DNA of 64,000 nt from Phycisphaerae bacterium (GCA_012729015.1 JAAYDY010000052.1:1-64000), one strand, 5' to 3'. Positions 17,639 through 27,948 are shown, numbered from the stretch's first letter. The notes: generated from the letters alone by a model not told the origin. Translations and numbers: made by a program.

Positions 17639-19219
17639 ATGTCTGAGCCGAAGACCGAGACCCTGCCTTCATTGCCCTCGACGCCATGGCAACCGACGCG
17701 GCGCCAGGTGCTCGTCGTGGCCCTTGTGGTCGCGATTCTGTATGCCTTTGCCGTTAACGACCAGTGGCGGCCGGGCAACGATTCGGCCCTGTACCTGTCG
17801 GTTGGACGGAGCCTCGCGCGAGACCAGGGGCTGGCCCTTCAGGGCGGCGAAGGCCTGCCGGGCGGGTCGCCGGGGCTGCCGATCCTGATTGCCGTCTGCT
17901 TCCGCCTGTTCGGCGAAACGCTCTGGCCCGTCAACCTGCTGATCTCGGCCATGGGGTACCTCTCGGCCGTTCTGGCCTACCGCATCGTCCGCCTCGACGG
18001 CTCGCGCCGGACGGCCCTCAACGTGTTCCTCCTGACCGGTCTCAACGTGGCCCTCTATGTGCGCAGTCTCAGCATCGAAAGCGACGTGCCGGCGATGCTG
18101 TTCATGATGGCGGCCCTGTGGTGCCTGCTGAAGTTCGAGCAGGGGGGACTGCGGTACCTGTTCCTGGCGGTCGTCATGCTTCTGGGGCTCATCGGCATGC
18201 GCATGGTCGGCGCGGTGGTCGTCGTGGGACTGGCGGTGGCGCTGCCCCTGGAGCGATGCGCCCTGCCGCGGTGGAAGGCATGGGTCGGTGCGGCGGCCGT
18301 CGTCTCGCCACTGGTCCTGGCCGCTGCCGCGATGGTCCTGGGATCGTCCGGCGCGATCGGCGGCGGCTACGGTCCAGCGCTCCTCGGACGTTTCACGGAG
18401 TTCGTCTACTGGGAGGAGTTCTACGCCCGCGCCCTGAGCAGTCTGCCGAGCAATTGTTTCCGCCTTCTGAGCGGCCAGACGCTGCCGCCCTTGGCCAGCG
18501 TGCCCTTTCTGGCCCTGATGCTCTGGGGGGCGGGCCGGCTTCTGAGGCGGGGGCGGGCCCTCATCGTCCTGCCCGCGCTCCTCTATGTTGTCATGCTTGT
18601 GCTCATCTGGGGCGAGCCGGCAGCCCGATACCTGGGCCTCATGCTGCCCCTGGTCGTCTACCTGTTCCTCGACGGCCTCGAAGCCGCCGTTGCCGCCATC
18701 CTGGCCCTGTGGCGGCGACCGTCCGTCGCGCCGATGGTCCTCAGCATCGTTGTCGCCATGCTCCTGGCGGCCAACCTGCCCAAGATCGTCCGTGAAGGCC
18801 TCTACATGTCGCATCATCCGCGGTTCAGCGAACTCGTCGAGCGAGGCCGCATCGCGCGGTGGCTGCCGGTGGTCGAGTACCTGAGGCGGCAGCCCATGGC
18901 CGCCGACGAGGTCGTCCTCACGCCCGAGGCGTCCATTGTGCACTGGCTCAGCGACCGGCCTACCGTCGATGCTGCCGATTCTCCGGACACGGCCCTCGGC
19001 CCGTGGCGGCTCACGCGGGACGCGATCGGCCGTCGCCAGGTCCGGTTCGTGGTGGTGCCGCGAACTCACCAGGACCGCGGCCTCTTCCACTATGTCAAAC
19101 GCCTCAACCGCAAGCGGTGGCAGACGCCCGCCCTGACGACCGAGTACTTCGAAGTCTACGATTGCCCACGGGACAGCTTCATCTATCCGCCCGAGGACTA
19201 CCCAACGCCGTGGCTGTGA
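17639..19219 (+). CDS. Multi-pass membrane glycosyltransferase (GT39/ArnT-like)
   Basis: A 526-residue protein with about eleven hydrophobic helices. The GT-C signature is an extracytoplasmic acidic loop after helix 1: NDQWRPGNDSALYLSVGRSL, with Asp as the expected catalytic base. The family uses polyprenyl-phosphate sugars to glycosylate envelope lipids, polymers or proteins. The C-terminal ~100 residues are soluble and probably extracytoplasmic. The start at 17639 is chosen from the promoter spacing; there is no good ribosome binding site before it. It lies divergent from comEC and 57 bases before the convergent glycan-active gene. Confidence 0.75.
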   Translation: MSEPKTETLPSLPSTPWQPTRRQVLVVALVVAILYAFAVNDQWRPGNDSALYLSVGRSLARDQGLALQGGEGLPGGSPGLPILIAVCFRLFGETLWPVNLLISAMGYLSAVLAYRIVRLDGSRRTALNVFLLTGLNVALYVRSLSIESDVPAMLFMMAALWCLLKFEQGGLRYLFLAVVMLLGLIGMRMVGAVVVVGLAVALPLERCALPRWKAWVGAAAVVSPLVLAAAAMVLGSSGAIGGGYGPALLGRFTEFVYWEEFYARALSSLPSNCFRLLSGQTLPPLASVPFLALMLWGAGRLLRRGRALIVLPALLYVVMLVLIWGEPAARYLGLMLPLVVYLFLDGLEAAVAAILALWRRPSVAPMVLSIVVAMLLAANLPKIVREGLYMSHHPRFSELVERGRIARWLPVVEYLRRQPMAADEVVLTPEASIVHWLSDRPTVDAADSPDTALGPWRLTRDAIGRRQVRFVVVPRTHQDRGLFHYVKRLNRKRWQTPALTTEYFEVYDCPRDSFIYPPEDYPTPWL

Positions 19220-19276
19220 CCCTGTCTGCGGCACGGTGGCCGGCCGCGAGCGAGCACGGCGCCACGTGACGCAGCG

Positions 19277-21355
19277 TCATGGCTTCCTGTTCAGCTTCCT
19301 GCTCACTTCCCCCGCCAGTGCGAAGAGCTTCTTCGTCCGTTCCTGCCAGCCGCCGGTAAGCCACTCCTGGCGGCCCTTGGCGGCCTCCTCGCTCCTCATC
19401 TTGCGGGCCTCGCCTTCCCAGAAGCCGGGCAGTTTCTTGCCGTCCTTGGCCAGAGCCTGCCACAGCCCTTCCACCGGGTTGCGACCCGACGGCGCCGTGC
19501 CGATGCGAGCCAGGTCCTCGTCGTTGGACCAGACGGTCTTCCACATGGCCCGATGGTGCTCGTCCAGGGCCTTCTGGCACCGATCGGCCAGGTCGCTGCC
19601 CAGCAGCGATCTCCTGCTCGGCGCCAGGAGGGCCTCTTCCAGGGCAATCCTTGCCTCGCATTCCTGCACACCTTCGCGAAGGTTCTCGTACCGCGCCGTC
19701 GCCACCGCGCCGTCGGGCCCCGGAGCCAGGAACCAACTGCCGATGTCCAGGTTGCGCCACTTGTTCTCCGGATACCGTTCGTAGGCCGCCCCGGCCCGGC
19801 GACCGCGGCGGTCGCGGATGACGCTCCACAGGTCCGCTCCCAGGCGGCCCGCCCCGCGCTGGTCGCCCGTGATATTGAACGCCCCAAGCTGGCGAATCTC
19901 CGCGTTCGGGCTCATGTTCAGGTCGCTCCCGCGCGGGAAGTGCGCCACCAGCGCCCCGCGACGCCAGCCGTACAGCCGCTCCTTCGCCGGGTTCACCTGG
20001 TAGCACAGGTTGTAGACGTGGGCCGCGTACCCCAGGTCTGCCACGCCATGGAGAATCCGGTTGTTCGCGTTCGTGTCCGACAGCTTTCCGGCATGGGCGT
20101 GCGACACCCAGGCCAGGCCGCCCGTCAGTTCGTTCAGCGAGGTCACCTCGTCCTTGTCCGGCCACAGATCCGACAGGATACCCAGCATCATGCAGTCGTC
20201 CAGCCCGCGGGCCGCCATCCGTTTGCGTATCTGCGCCCACACCGGCCGCCACAACGCCTGGCCGCCCGGTTCCTCGTACCTGGGCAGGAACGCCATCCCC
20301 GTCTCGCCCGTGGCCGGATCGAGCGTTGTCACGCGCGGCCCCTTGCCGAGCAACTCCTCGCGGGCCTCGCGCGTGTTCTTGCCCGTGTCGCCGCCCCACA
20401 GCGACCGCGTCAGCGATTTCTTCGATTGACAGATGTCCCAGACCACGAAGATCACGAGCTTCGGCTTGCCCATGCTCTCCTCGGCCGTGTCGAAATACCG
20501 GTCCATGACCGTGTAATCGTGGTCGTACGTGCCGTTGCCCTTGTCGATCCACCGAACCATCGACTGTTCGTTGCCGAAGTTCGTGCGGCAGATGAGCGGC
20601 ACGTACAGCACGCGGCTGCCCGTGTCACGGATCAGGCGGAACGACCGCTGAATCAGTTCCCAGTGCTTCTGCGACCAGAGCGGCACGTTGTACTCCAGCG
20701 ACAGCGTGTCGGGCGACTGAACGAAATCCATCCATGTGCGGTACGCCTGCGAGTCGGGCAATGTCCAGTCCTGAACGTCGAGCGTCACCGGAACCTTCGT
20801 CGCCGACAGCCCCTCGGCCTCGACCACAAGTTCCCCGGTGTAGACGCCCGCTCTGGCGTCTTTGGGCACCGCGACCGTGACCCACACCGGCGCCAGCGTG
20901 CGTCGGGCGTCGGCCTGTATCGCCTCCGGGGCCGACTCCAGCAGAATGTCCGGGTGCGACGGCCATCCCCAGTTGCGCTGCTCCCACGGTACGGCGTAGC
21001 GGACCTGAATGCAGCGGGCCGGAATCGTGGCCCCGTCGCACGTCAGGTCGCCGACCGACCCCTTGAGCCCGCGGATCGGCCCCGACGAATCCGCCACCAC
21101 CTTCCCCGAGAACGTTCCGTTGCGGGCAGCCACGATCGTCACCGGCCCGAGCGACCCGGCCGGTGTCTTCTCGCCTTCATCCGCCGGTGCGCTGCTGGTC
21201 CAGAGCTTCACCTCGGCCGCCGGTGCCGCAGGCGCTTGCTGTGCCTGAAGCGCGCCGGTCGATGCCGCGGCGAACCCCGCCACAACCATTGCCGCCACCA
21301 CCGTCCGCCGCCACCGTGCCGACGTCGTCCTCGCCTCTCGATACAGCCGTTCCAT
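19277..21355 (-). CDS. Secreted glycoside-hydrolase-like protein (DUF4091/DUF6067-like)
   Basis: A 692-residue exported protein. TVVAAMVVAGFAAASTGALQA is a signal peptide, followed by an Ala/Pro-rich linker and a beta-rich region (to ~220). A TIM-barrel-like domain follows, starting PDSQAYRTWMDFVQSPDT. It resembles the second copy at 48433-51132 over most of its length but lacks that protein's N-terminal beta domain. Conserved acidic residues include MVRWIDKGNGTYDHDY and the LSDLWPDKDE loop. A carbohydrate substrate is likely; bond specificity is unknown. The ATG at 21355 has GGAGG 5 bases upstream; the frame is open further but without a site. Confidence 0.7.
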   Translation of the reverse strand: MERLYREARTTSARWRRTVVAAMVVAGFAAASTGALQAQQAPAAPAAEVKLWTSSAPADEGEKTPAGSLGPVTIVAARNGTFSGKVVADSSGPIRGLKGSVGDLTCDGATIPARCIQVRYAVPWEQRNWGWPSHPDILLESAPEAIQADARRTLAPVWVTVAVPKDARAGVYTGELVVEAEGLSATKVPVTLDVQDWTLPDSQAYRTWMDFVQSPDTLSLEYNVPLWSQKHWELIQRSFRLIRDTGSRVLYVPLICRTNFGNEQSMVRWIDKGNGTYDHDYTVMDRYFDTAEESMGKPKLVIFVVWDICQSKKSLTRSLWGGDTGKNTREAREELLGKGPRVTTLDPATGETGMAFLPRYEEPGGQALWRPVWAQIRKRMAARGLDDCMMLGILSDLWPDKDEVTSLNELTGGLAWVSHAHAGKLSDTNANNRILHGVADLGYAAHVYNLCYQVNPAKERLYGWRRGALVAHFPRGSDLNMSPNAEIRQLGAFNITGDQRGAGRLGADLWSVIRDRRGRRAGAAYERYPENKWRNLDIGSWFLAPGPDGAVATARYENLREGVQECEARIALEEALLAPSRRSLLGSDLADRCQKALDEHHRAMWKTVWSNDEDLARIGTAPSGRNPVEGLWQALAKDGKKLPGFWEGEARKMRSEEAAKGRQEWLTGGWQERTKKLFALAGEVSRKLNRKP

Positions 21356-21647
21356 AGTGTCCTCCGCCATCCTCAGCGCATGCATGGCCGGACCGATCCC
21401 GCCATGCTCCCCATCCATGGGTTGAACGTTGCCTGGGCATGGTGGGTCCGGAGAAAACGAAGCGCCTTGTCGCGGCCAGCGCACCGCCAGGGGCGAACCC
21501 GGGAGTTGGAGGGCCACGCCTTGGTGCGGCGGCGAAGCCGACGCCAACGTGTGCTCTTTGTCCGGTGCCGCACTTCCTATAGCTGCGCCCCTCAGACGAT
21601 GCCCGCAGCCTCCGGTCACATTCGTCCCAGGGGTCCCGGCGGCCGAC

Positions 21648-24038
21648 TCACGGGCTTGCCTCCGGAAGCCGGTTGCGCAGCATCATGGCCTCGGCCTCCG
21701 CCAGGGCCCACGCGAAGTCGTCCGCCGGCGACACGAAGAACGGCCCTTGGGTGATGCCGATGCTCCTGCCCGTCGTCGAGAAGGTCTTGATCGACACCGA
21801 GTTCGTCTCGCCCGCCTTGACGATGTCCGCCGGAATGCCGTACTTCCGCGGCCGCCCGTCGGCCGACGTGTTCTCGTCGCCCATGCCGCCGATGCACATG
21901 CCGTTGAAGTGTGTCTCGTCCCGTTCGCCCATCGCGCCGGCGTAGAGAACCAACTCGTGGCCGGCCCAGTCGTCCGGCACCACAATCCGCCGCACGTACC
22001 ACAGCACGCCCACATAGGGGCCAATGCGCAGCTCGGCCGGCATCGGCGCCCGCAGCGGCGGCGTCCAGTCGTCGTAGCCCGACAGGTCGCCGCTATAGCG
22101 CAGGCTCGCGTTCTTGAACATGGGCCTCATCTGCCAATGGCCGTCCAGCGTCAGCAGTCGCCGCACCGTGGCTGTCGCCCGCAGCGACCCGTCCTCGGTC
22201 GCCACGGTCAGTTGGCCGCGATCCAGGCGAACCGGGGGCGCGTCGAAAACCAAGCGGACGGTCGCGGTGGCCGTCTGCCCGGCGGCAACGCTCAGACGCA
22301 GACGCCCGCGGTCGATCCGGCCTTCCGTCCCCGTCCACCGGCAATCCAGCGCGACCGTGGCCGGCCGATCCCGAAGGTTCCGCACCTCTGCCGTGAAATC
22401 GTAGCTGCCGATCTGATCCTCGGCCGGGAATACCGTCTGGGCCGAGGGCGACAGGCGAAGCTCGACGGCATCGCCGCGCTGCACGTCAGCCGCGACCCGC
22501 GTCGCCCTTGCCGCCTCGGGCATCTCGACACAGGCGACGTTCGCCAGACCGGCCGTAGCGCCGGGCCCGGCCGCCGGCTGGTCGAGGCGCAGCACGTTGC
22601 CGTCCAGTGGCTGCCCGTCCACCGAAACGCGGCCCCGGCCGTCCACGGCAAGGGTCATCCTCCGGCCGCGGATGGGCATGTCGCGGAGCGTGACCGTCCG
22701 ACCGCCCAGCCACGACGGCGCCGATGGCCGGAACTCGATCCGATCCGCGTGGAAGGTCATGCCGAAGATCGTCTGCTGCACCAGGGCCAGCACTGCCGCG
22801 GCCGACCAGAGCTGGCTGGGCGAGTACACCCCGCGGCCGGTGGCCGTGTCGATCAGCTCCATGAACGTGCCCTCGAGCATTCCCGTGCGGACCAACTCGG
22901 CCGCCAGGTAGTCCCGCAGTGCGGCCGTGTCGTCGCTCGCAGCAAGAGCCTGGTCGCCCATGCCGCTGCGACACCGCAGGGCCCACAGCATCAGCCCGAG
23001 AGTGAACGGCCAGACGGCCTTGCTGTGGTACACCGGCCGCGCCAGGTACGCCGGGTGGATGGCCGGAACGCCGAACGCCGGCCGGGGCGTCGCTCGCACC
23101 ATCCGCATCGCGCGATCCGCCGGTATGGCGGGGTCCGCAATGGCCAGCGCATGGGCCACCGCCTCGTACCGGTGCTCGCGGTAGTTCAGCCCGTGGTGGA
23201 ACTGGGCGTAGTGCCCCGCCTCGTCGAGCCACAGCTCGCGCTCCATCGCCGCCCGCACCGAGCCTTCAAGCTGTTCCAGGGCCCCGCGCGCCGCCGAGGG
23301 CATGCCGTCGAGCTCCGCCAGCAGCCGCGACGCCCGGACATACAGGATGTTGGTGCTCGCCGACCGCAACTGCGGTCCCGTCAGCCCGGCCGGGTAGCCC
23401 GACGACCCGTCGAAGAAGCTGCTGCCCCCGACGAACAGGCCCGATGCCGGATCGAACCGTTCGCGCAGCGACCGTCGGATCGTGTTCACGGCCATCGCCG
23501 CGCCGCCCCGCAGCATCTCGGCGTCGCCGGTCGTGCGGCCGTAGCTTTCCGCCGCCAGCACCCAGATGATGTTGTCGGTCATCGTGTAGCAGCGATTCTC
23601 GTGCAGGTCGGCGTACTGCTCCAGCTTGATCTCGCCGCTGGACCGGTCGAGCAGCCGGCCGAGCGTCTGGCGGACCTTCTCCGGATAGAGCAGGTCCAGC
23701 CCCATCAGCACCGAGTAGCTCGTATCGCGCACCCACGTGGACGAACGCCGAAAGTCCCTGCCGGCGTACATGCCGTCGTCGTAGAAGTTCGACTCTATGT
23801 CGCGCCGCGCGATCAGCCAGCACCAGTCCAGCACCGGCAGCCCGCTGTCGAGCAGGGGGCCGTCGGCCGGCAACTCGTCGCGACGCAGTCGCCGCCGTTC
23901 GTCGGGACTGGTCATCCAGAGCGTGTCGCCCGCGATCCGCGCGCAGCGCTCGGGCCGGCCCTCGGCGGCCGGTTCTACCACGGCATCCGCACGCAGTTGA
24001 AATGTCGATCCTCGGTAAAGGCCCGTGTCCTCGCTCAC
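21648..24038 (-). CDS. Cytoplasmic (alpha/alpha)6-type glycosidase with C-terminal beta-sandwich
   Basis: A 796-residue protein without a signal peptide. Residues ~60-480 look like a six-hairpin glycosidase: STWVRDTSYSVLMGLDLLYP is a typical substrate-site segment, with GLFVGGSSFFDGSSGYP and YHSKAVWPFTLGLMLWALR further on. Residues ~480-640 are beta-rich, and the C terminus (GVLWYVRRIVVPDDWAGHEL) resembles the sugar-binding jelly roll of GH2 enzymes. The probable role is intracellular breakdown of an oligosaccharide imported after hydrolysis by its neighbour. GTG 24038 is supported by GGGAGGA 6 bases upstream. GH63, GH78 and GH95-like families are alternatives. Confidence 0.65.
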   Translation of the reverse strand: MSEDTGLYRGSTFQLRADAVVEPAAEGRPERCARIAGDTLWMTSPDERRRLRRDELPADGPLLDSGLPVLDWCWLIARRDIESNFYDDGMYAGRDFRRSSTWVRDTSYSVLMGLDLLYPEKVRQTLGRLLDRSSGEIKLEQYADLHENRCYTMTDNIIWVLAAESYGRTTGDAEMLRGGAAMAVNTIRRSLRERFDPASGLFVGGSSFFDGSSGYPAGLTGPQLRSASTNILYVRASRLLAELDGMPSAARGALEQLEGSVRAAMERELWLDEAGHYAQFHHGLNYREHRYEAVAHALAIADPAIPADRAMRMVRATPRPAFGVPAIHPAYLARPVYHSKAVWPFTLGLMLWALRCRSGMGDQALAASDDTAALRDYLAAELVRTGMLEGTFMELIDTATGRGVYSPSQLWSAAAVLALVQQTIFGMTFHADRIEFRPSAPSWLGGRTVTLRDMPIRGRRMTLAVDGRGRVSVDGQPLDGNVLRLDQPAAGPGATAGLANVACVEMPEAARATRVAADVQRGDAVELRLSPSAQTVFPAEDQIGSYDFTAEVRNLRDRPATVALDCRWTGTEGRIDRGRLRLSVAAGQTATATVRLVFDAPPVRLDRGQLTVATEDGSLRATATVRRLLTLDGHWQMRPMFKNASLRYSGDLSGYDDWTPPLRAPMPAELRIGPYVGVLWYVRRIVVPDDWAGHELVLYAGAMGERDETHFNGMCIGGMGDENTSADGRPRKYGIPADIVKAGETNSVSIKTFSTTGRSIGITQGPFFVSPADDFAWALAEAEAMMLRNRLPEASP

Positions 24039-24176
24039 ACAACGTCCTCCCAGGCGGCGTCTGGCCGCACGCAGATGGTCCGAGCCACGCGGTGCGGCAT
24101 TCTCGCAACATTTCCCGCCCCGGGCAAGCGGATGATCCGGATGTCCGTAATCCTGTGCCCCTCCGCCGGTCGGGCG

Positions 24177-26030
24177 TCATCCTTGACCCGGCTCGCCTTT
24201 CTGTCGCACGTACGCCGCGATCTCGTCCAGAAACACCTCGCCGTACTGCTCGAACTTCGCCTGGCCCACGCCGTGGACGCGCATCATCTGGCCTGCCGCC
24301 CGGGGCAGCTTGCGGCACATGTCGCGCAACGTGCGGTCGCCGAAGACGACGTACGCCGGCACGTGTCGCCCGCGCGCCAGCCGTGACCGCAGACCGCGCA
24401 GCCGCTCGAACAACTCCGTGTCGTAGGGTGTCGCCTCGTCCGGCGTCGCCAGCTTCGGGGCCGCTCGCGGCGCCCGACGGCTCAGCACCGTCACGGCCCG
24501 TTTGCCCAGCAGCACGTCCCGGCCCGCTGCCGTCAGTTTCAGCACCGGGTACCGGTCGCCCTCCTGGGCAAGCAGTTCCTGGGCCACCAGGTCGTGCGCC
24601 AGCACGAGCCAGTGCGAGCGCTCCTTGTCGCGGCCCACGCCGTAGGTCTTCAGCCGGTCGTGCCCGCGCTGCCGGATCCGCTCGGTCCCCGCGCCCACCA
24701 CCACATCCACCACGTGGGCCGCTCCGAACCGCTCTCCCGTCCGCGCCACCGCCGACAGCAGCTTCTGGGCATCCACCGTCGCGTCCACCTTCTCGGCCGT
24801 GCCGCGGCAGATGTCGCATCCGCCGCAGTTCTCCGCCTCCAGCGCCTCGCCGAAGTACGCCAGGAGCCGTCGCCGCCGGCAGACGTTGTGCGACGCCAGC
24901 CCGGCCATCTGGTGCAGCTTCTCCAGGGCCGCTTTGTGGTGGGCCGCGTCTTCTGTCTGGTCCACGAAGAACCGGGCCTTGGCGATGTCGCCCGGCGCAA
25001 ACAGCAGCAGGCAATGAGCGGCATCGCCGTCGCGGCCCGCCCGGCCGATTTCCTGGTAGTAGCTCTCGATGTTCAGCGGCAGGTCCGCGTGTACCACGTA
25101 GCGGATGTCCGGCTTGTCAATGCCCATGCCGAACGCCACCGTCGCCACGATCACCCGGGCCCGGTCGTTCTTGAAGTCGTCCTGCACCGCGACCCGCGTC
25201 GCGTCGTCGAAGCCCGCGTGGTAGGCCGCGGCCTCGACCCCGTGTGCCTTCAGGAACTCGGCCAGCCGCTCCACGCGACGCCGCGTGCGGCAATAGACCA
25301 CGCCCGACTGTCCGGCTCGTTCGCGGACGAACTCCAGCACCTGCCGTTCCCCGCCCCGGGCGCGCCGCTGCACCTCCAGGTACAGGTTCGTCCGGTTGAA
25401 CGACGCCCGAAGCACGAACGGCGACCGAAGACCCAGCCGCGCGATGATGTCCTGCTGCACCGCCTGCGTGGCCGTGGCCGTAAACGCCGCCACCGGCACG
25501 TCCGCAAACCGCTCGGCAATGCCCGACAGCTTCATGTAATCCGGCCGGAAATCATGGCCCCACTGGCTGATGCAGTGGGCCTCGTCGATACAGAACAGCG
25601 ACAGCCGCTTTGTCGACAGCCGGTCCAGAAAGCCGCTCATCGCCAGCCGCTCGGGCGCCAGGTACAGAAGCTTCAGCCGTCCGGCCCCCAGGTCCGCCAT
25701 GACCTCCTTGCGCTCATCCGGCGTCTGCGAGCTGTTCAGCACGGCTGCCGCAATGCCGTTCGCCCGTGCCGCGTCCACCTGGTCCTTCATCAGCGAGATC
25801 AGCGGGCTCACCACCACGGCCACGCCGTCGCGCATCACCGCCGGCAACTGGTAGCAGAGCGACTTGCCGCCGCCGGTCGCCATCACGGCGAACACGTCGC
25901 GCCCAGACAGAACGTGGTCGACGATCTCCCGCTGGTTCGGCCGAAACGCGCCGTAGCCGAACACCGTGCTCAGCACCTGGAGCGGGTCCGCCGAGTCCTT
26001 GCCGTGCCTGGAATGCCTGGGGAGCGTCAT
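24177..26030 (-). CDS. recQ: ATP-dependent DNA helicase RecQ
   Basis: A 617-residue superfamily 2 helicase that unwinds DNA 3' to 5' in recombination repair. Walker A ATGGGKS is at residues 51-57, DEAH at 149-152, TATATQAV is motif III and IGRAGRDG motif VI. NVCRRRRLLAYFGE and NCGGCDIC form the zinc-binding subdomain, followed by a winged helix (to ~450) and an HRDC domain (~535-610). The length matches the family. The ATG at 26030 has AGAGGA 6 bases upstream; the frame stays open for nearly 2 kb more, but that is antisense to ribE and rlmN. Confidence 0.95.
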   Translation of the reverse strand: MTLPRHSRHGKDSADPLQVLSTVFGYGAFRPNQREIVDHVLSGRDVFAVMATGGGKSLCYQLPAVMRDGVAVVVSPLISLMKDQVDAARANGIAAAVLNSSQTPDERKEVMADLGAGRLKLLYLAPERLAMSGFLDRLSTKRLSLFCIDEAHCISQWGHDFRPDYMKLSGIAERFADVPVAAFTATATQAVQQDIIARLGLRSPFVLRASFNRTNLYLEVQRRARGGERQVLEFVRERAGQSGVVYCRTRRRVERLAEFLKAHGVEAAAYHAGFDDATRVAVQDDFKNDRARVIVATVAFGMGIDKPDIRYVVHADLPLNIESYYQEIGRAGRDGDAAHCLLLFAPGDIAKARFFVDQTEDAAHHKAALEKLHQMAGLASHNVCRRRRLLAYFGEALEAENCGGCDICRGTAEKVDATVDAQKLLSAVARTGERFGAAHVVDVVVGAGTERIRQRGHDRLKTYGVGRDKERSHWLVLAHDLVAQELLAQEGDRYPVLKLTAAGRDVLLGKRAVTVLSRRAPRAAPKLATPDEATPYDTELFERLRGLRSRLARGRHVPAYVVFGDRTLRDMCRKLPRAAGQMMRVHGVGQAKFEQYGEVFLDEIAAYVRQKGEPGQG

Positions 26031-26161
26031 GCCGTTTCCTCTTGCCGCCGCGGTGCCGTGGGCCGCAACGTGCAGCTGCGTCCGACGCCGTTCGACGCAG
26101 AGTATAGCCTTTCCTTTTGGCCGACGCCACCCGCCGCACGGCCTCTCGCACGTTCGCCGCG

Positions 26162-26190
26162 TTGCGTTTCCGTCGCAGGTGTGGTATCCT
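26162..26190 (+). promoter_or_regulatory. Promoter giving a leaderless ribE message
   Basis: TTGCGT, 17-base spacer, TATCCT. Six bases separate the -10 box from the ribE ATG, so the predicted start of transcription coincides with the start codon. No FMN riboswitch is present. Confidence 0.55.
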
Positions 26191-26196
26191 CTCGGC

Positions 26197-26835
26197 ATGT
26201 TTACCGGACTGGTGGAAGGTATCGGCATGGTGCGCGGCTCTGCGGCGTCTCCCGCGGGACGTCGCCTGGAGATCGACCTGGGCCCTGTGGCCGAGGGCGT
26301 TCGCCGCGGCGACTCCGTCTGCATCAGCGGATGCTGCCAGACGGTGGTCGACCTGCGCGGCTCCGTGGCCGCGTTCGACGCCGTGCCCGAGACGCTCGCG
26401 CGAACCACCCTGGGTGGCCTGGCGGTCGGCGACCGCGTGAACCTCGAACGCAGCCTGCCCGTCGGCGGCCGGCTCGACGGCCATTTCGTCCAGGGACACG
26501 TGGACGGAACGGCCCGACTCGTCGAACGCCGCGAGCAAGGCGCTGAACGCCTCTGGGGCTTCGCCTGCGAACCGTCCCTGACGGACCAGATGACGCCCAA
26601 GGGCAGCATCGCCATCGACGGCGTCAGCCTGACGCTGGTGGATGTCGCCGACGGCCGGTTCTCCGTGGCCCTGATTCCGACGACCCTTGCCGCCACGACG
26701 CTCGGCGGCCTGACGGTCGGACGGACGGCCAACATCGAGACCGACATCCTCGGCAAGTACGTGCTCCGGGCCCTGCGGCGAGGCGGCTCCGGACTGACCC
26801 TCGACAAACTCCGCGACGCCGGTTTTCTGGATTGA
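26197..26835 (+). CDS. ribE: Riboflavin synthase, alpha subunit
   Basis: A 212-residue enzyme that dismutates two 6,7-dimethyl-8-ribityllumazines to riboflavin. It begins with the canonical MFTGLVEGIG and contains two tandem lumazine-binding domains (residues ~1-95 and ~96-200), each with the family repeat: LERSLPVGGRLDGHFVQGHV in one and GVSLTLVDV plus NIETDILGKYV in the other. The length is typical. No other rib gene is adjacent. The gene ends 8 bases before rlmN, so cotranscription is likely. There is no ribosome binding site near the ATG, in line with a leaderless transcript. Confidence 0.95.
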   Translation: MFTGLVEGIGMVRGSAASPAGRRLEIDLGPVAEGVRRGDSVCISGCCQTVVDLRGSVAAFDAVPETLARTTLGGLAVGDRVNLERSLPVGGRLDGHFVQGHVDGTARLVERREQGAERLWGFACEPSLTDQMTPKGSIAIDGVSLTLVDVADGRFSVALIPTTLAATTLGGLTVGRTANIETDILGKYVLRALRRGGSGLTLDKLRDAGFLD

Positions 26836-26843
26836 GCCTTCCC

Positions 26844-27905
26844 ATGAGTCTTCTGCCTTTCGTTGCCCAGCCTCAGGGCCAGATCGAGGCCGAACTGGCC
26901 GCCGCGGGATGCCGACCGTTTGTCGCGCGGCAACTCCTGCACAACGTCTACGGCCTGGGCCTGGCCTCGTTCGACGCCATGACCGATCTGCCCAAACGCC
27001 TGCGAGAGCTCCTGGCGGCGCGCTACGCGCTGCGGACCCTCCACGAGACGGACCGTCGCGAGGCCGCCGACGGCAGCTTCAAGCTCGTCCTGGCCCTGGA
27101 CGACGGGAACCTCATCGAATGCGCGTACCTGGCCTCCTCGGCCGCCCGCGGCACCGTCTGCGTCAGCACCCAGGTCGGCTGCGCCATGGGGTGCCTGTTC
27201 TGCGCCAGCGGCAAGAAGGGGCTGGTCCGCAACCTCCATCCTCACGAGATGGTCGAGCAGGTGCTCCTGGTGTGCGACCGCCTGGGCGACCGCGAGCGAC
27301 TCTCCAACGTGACGTTCATGGGCATCGGCGAGCCGCTGGCCAACTTCGACGCCCTGGCGGCCGCCCTGGAACGGCTCAACGACGGCGCCGCCGGCATGGG
27401 CATCGGCGCGCGGCGGATCACGGTGTCCACCTGTGGCCTGGTGCCCGGCATCCGCCGCCTGGCCGACCTCGGACGCCAGTTCCATCTGGCCGTGTCGCTG
27501 CATGCGCCCACCGACGAGCTTCGTGCCCGCATCGTCGGTCGCGCCGCCCGGACGCCCATCGCCGAGATTCTGGCCGCTGCCCGCTACTACTTCGAGAAGA
27601 CCACCCGCAAAGTCACGTTCGAGTACGTCCTGGTCGGCGGCCTGAACGATTCGCCCGACTGCGCCCGACGCCTGGTCGCCCTGCTGGGCGAGTTCCCCTC
27701 GATGGTGAACCTCATTCCGCTGAATCCCGTGGCGGCCTGCGCCGACCTGCACGCCCCCGACGCGGCCGCCGTGCGGCGGTTCCTCGACGTCCTCCAGAAG
27801 GGGGGCATCGAGGCCTGTGTTCGCCGCCGCAAGGGCGCCGAACTGGACGCCGCCTGCGGACAGCTCCGTATCCGCGCCATGGACCGCCGCGACGCGGGCG
27901 AATAG
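26844..27905 (+). CDS. rlmN: Dual-specificity 23S rRNA/tRNA adenine C2 methyltransferase RlmN
   Basis: A 353-residue radical-SAM enzyme that methylates A2503 of 23S rRNA (and some tRNAs). The cluster motif CAMGCLFC places Cys113, Cys117 and Cys120; GEPLANFD follows the SAM-binding site, STCGLVPGI is present, and the methyl-carrying Cys is in DAACGQL near the C terminus. ATG 26844 is used; a TTG 12 bases earlier is in frame but unlikely. Housekeeping gene, probably read through from ribE. Confidence 0.95.
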   Translation: MSLLPFVAQPQGQIEAELAAAGCRPFVARQLLHNVYGLGLASFDAMTDLPKRLRELLAARYALRTLHETDRREAADGSFKLVLALDDGNLIECAYLASSAARGTVCVSTQVGCAMGCLFCASGKKGLVRNLHPHEMVEQVLLVCDRLGDRERLSNVTFMGIGEPLANFDALAAALERLNDGAAGMGIGARRITVSTCGLVPGIRRLADLGRQFHLAVSLHAPTDELRARIVGRAARTPIAEILAAARYYFEKTTRKVTFEYVLVGGLNDSPDCARRLVALLGEFPSMVNLIPLNPVAACADLHAPDAAAVRRFLDVLQKGGIEACVRRRKGAELDAACGQLRIRAMDRRDAGE

Positions 27906-27948
27906 GTCGGCCCTCCCGCTCGCTCGGACAAAACCGCCAACAAACCCG

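Noticed and set aside
26040..26196. FMN riboswitch ahead of ribE
   Set aside because: The predicted transcript begins at the start codon, and no RFN-box sequence is present.
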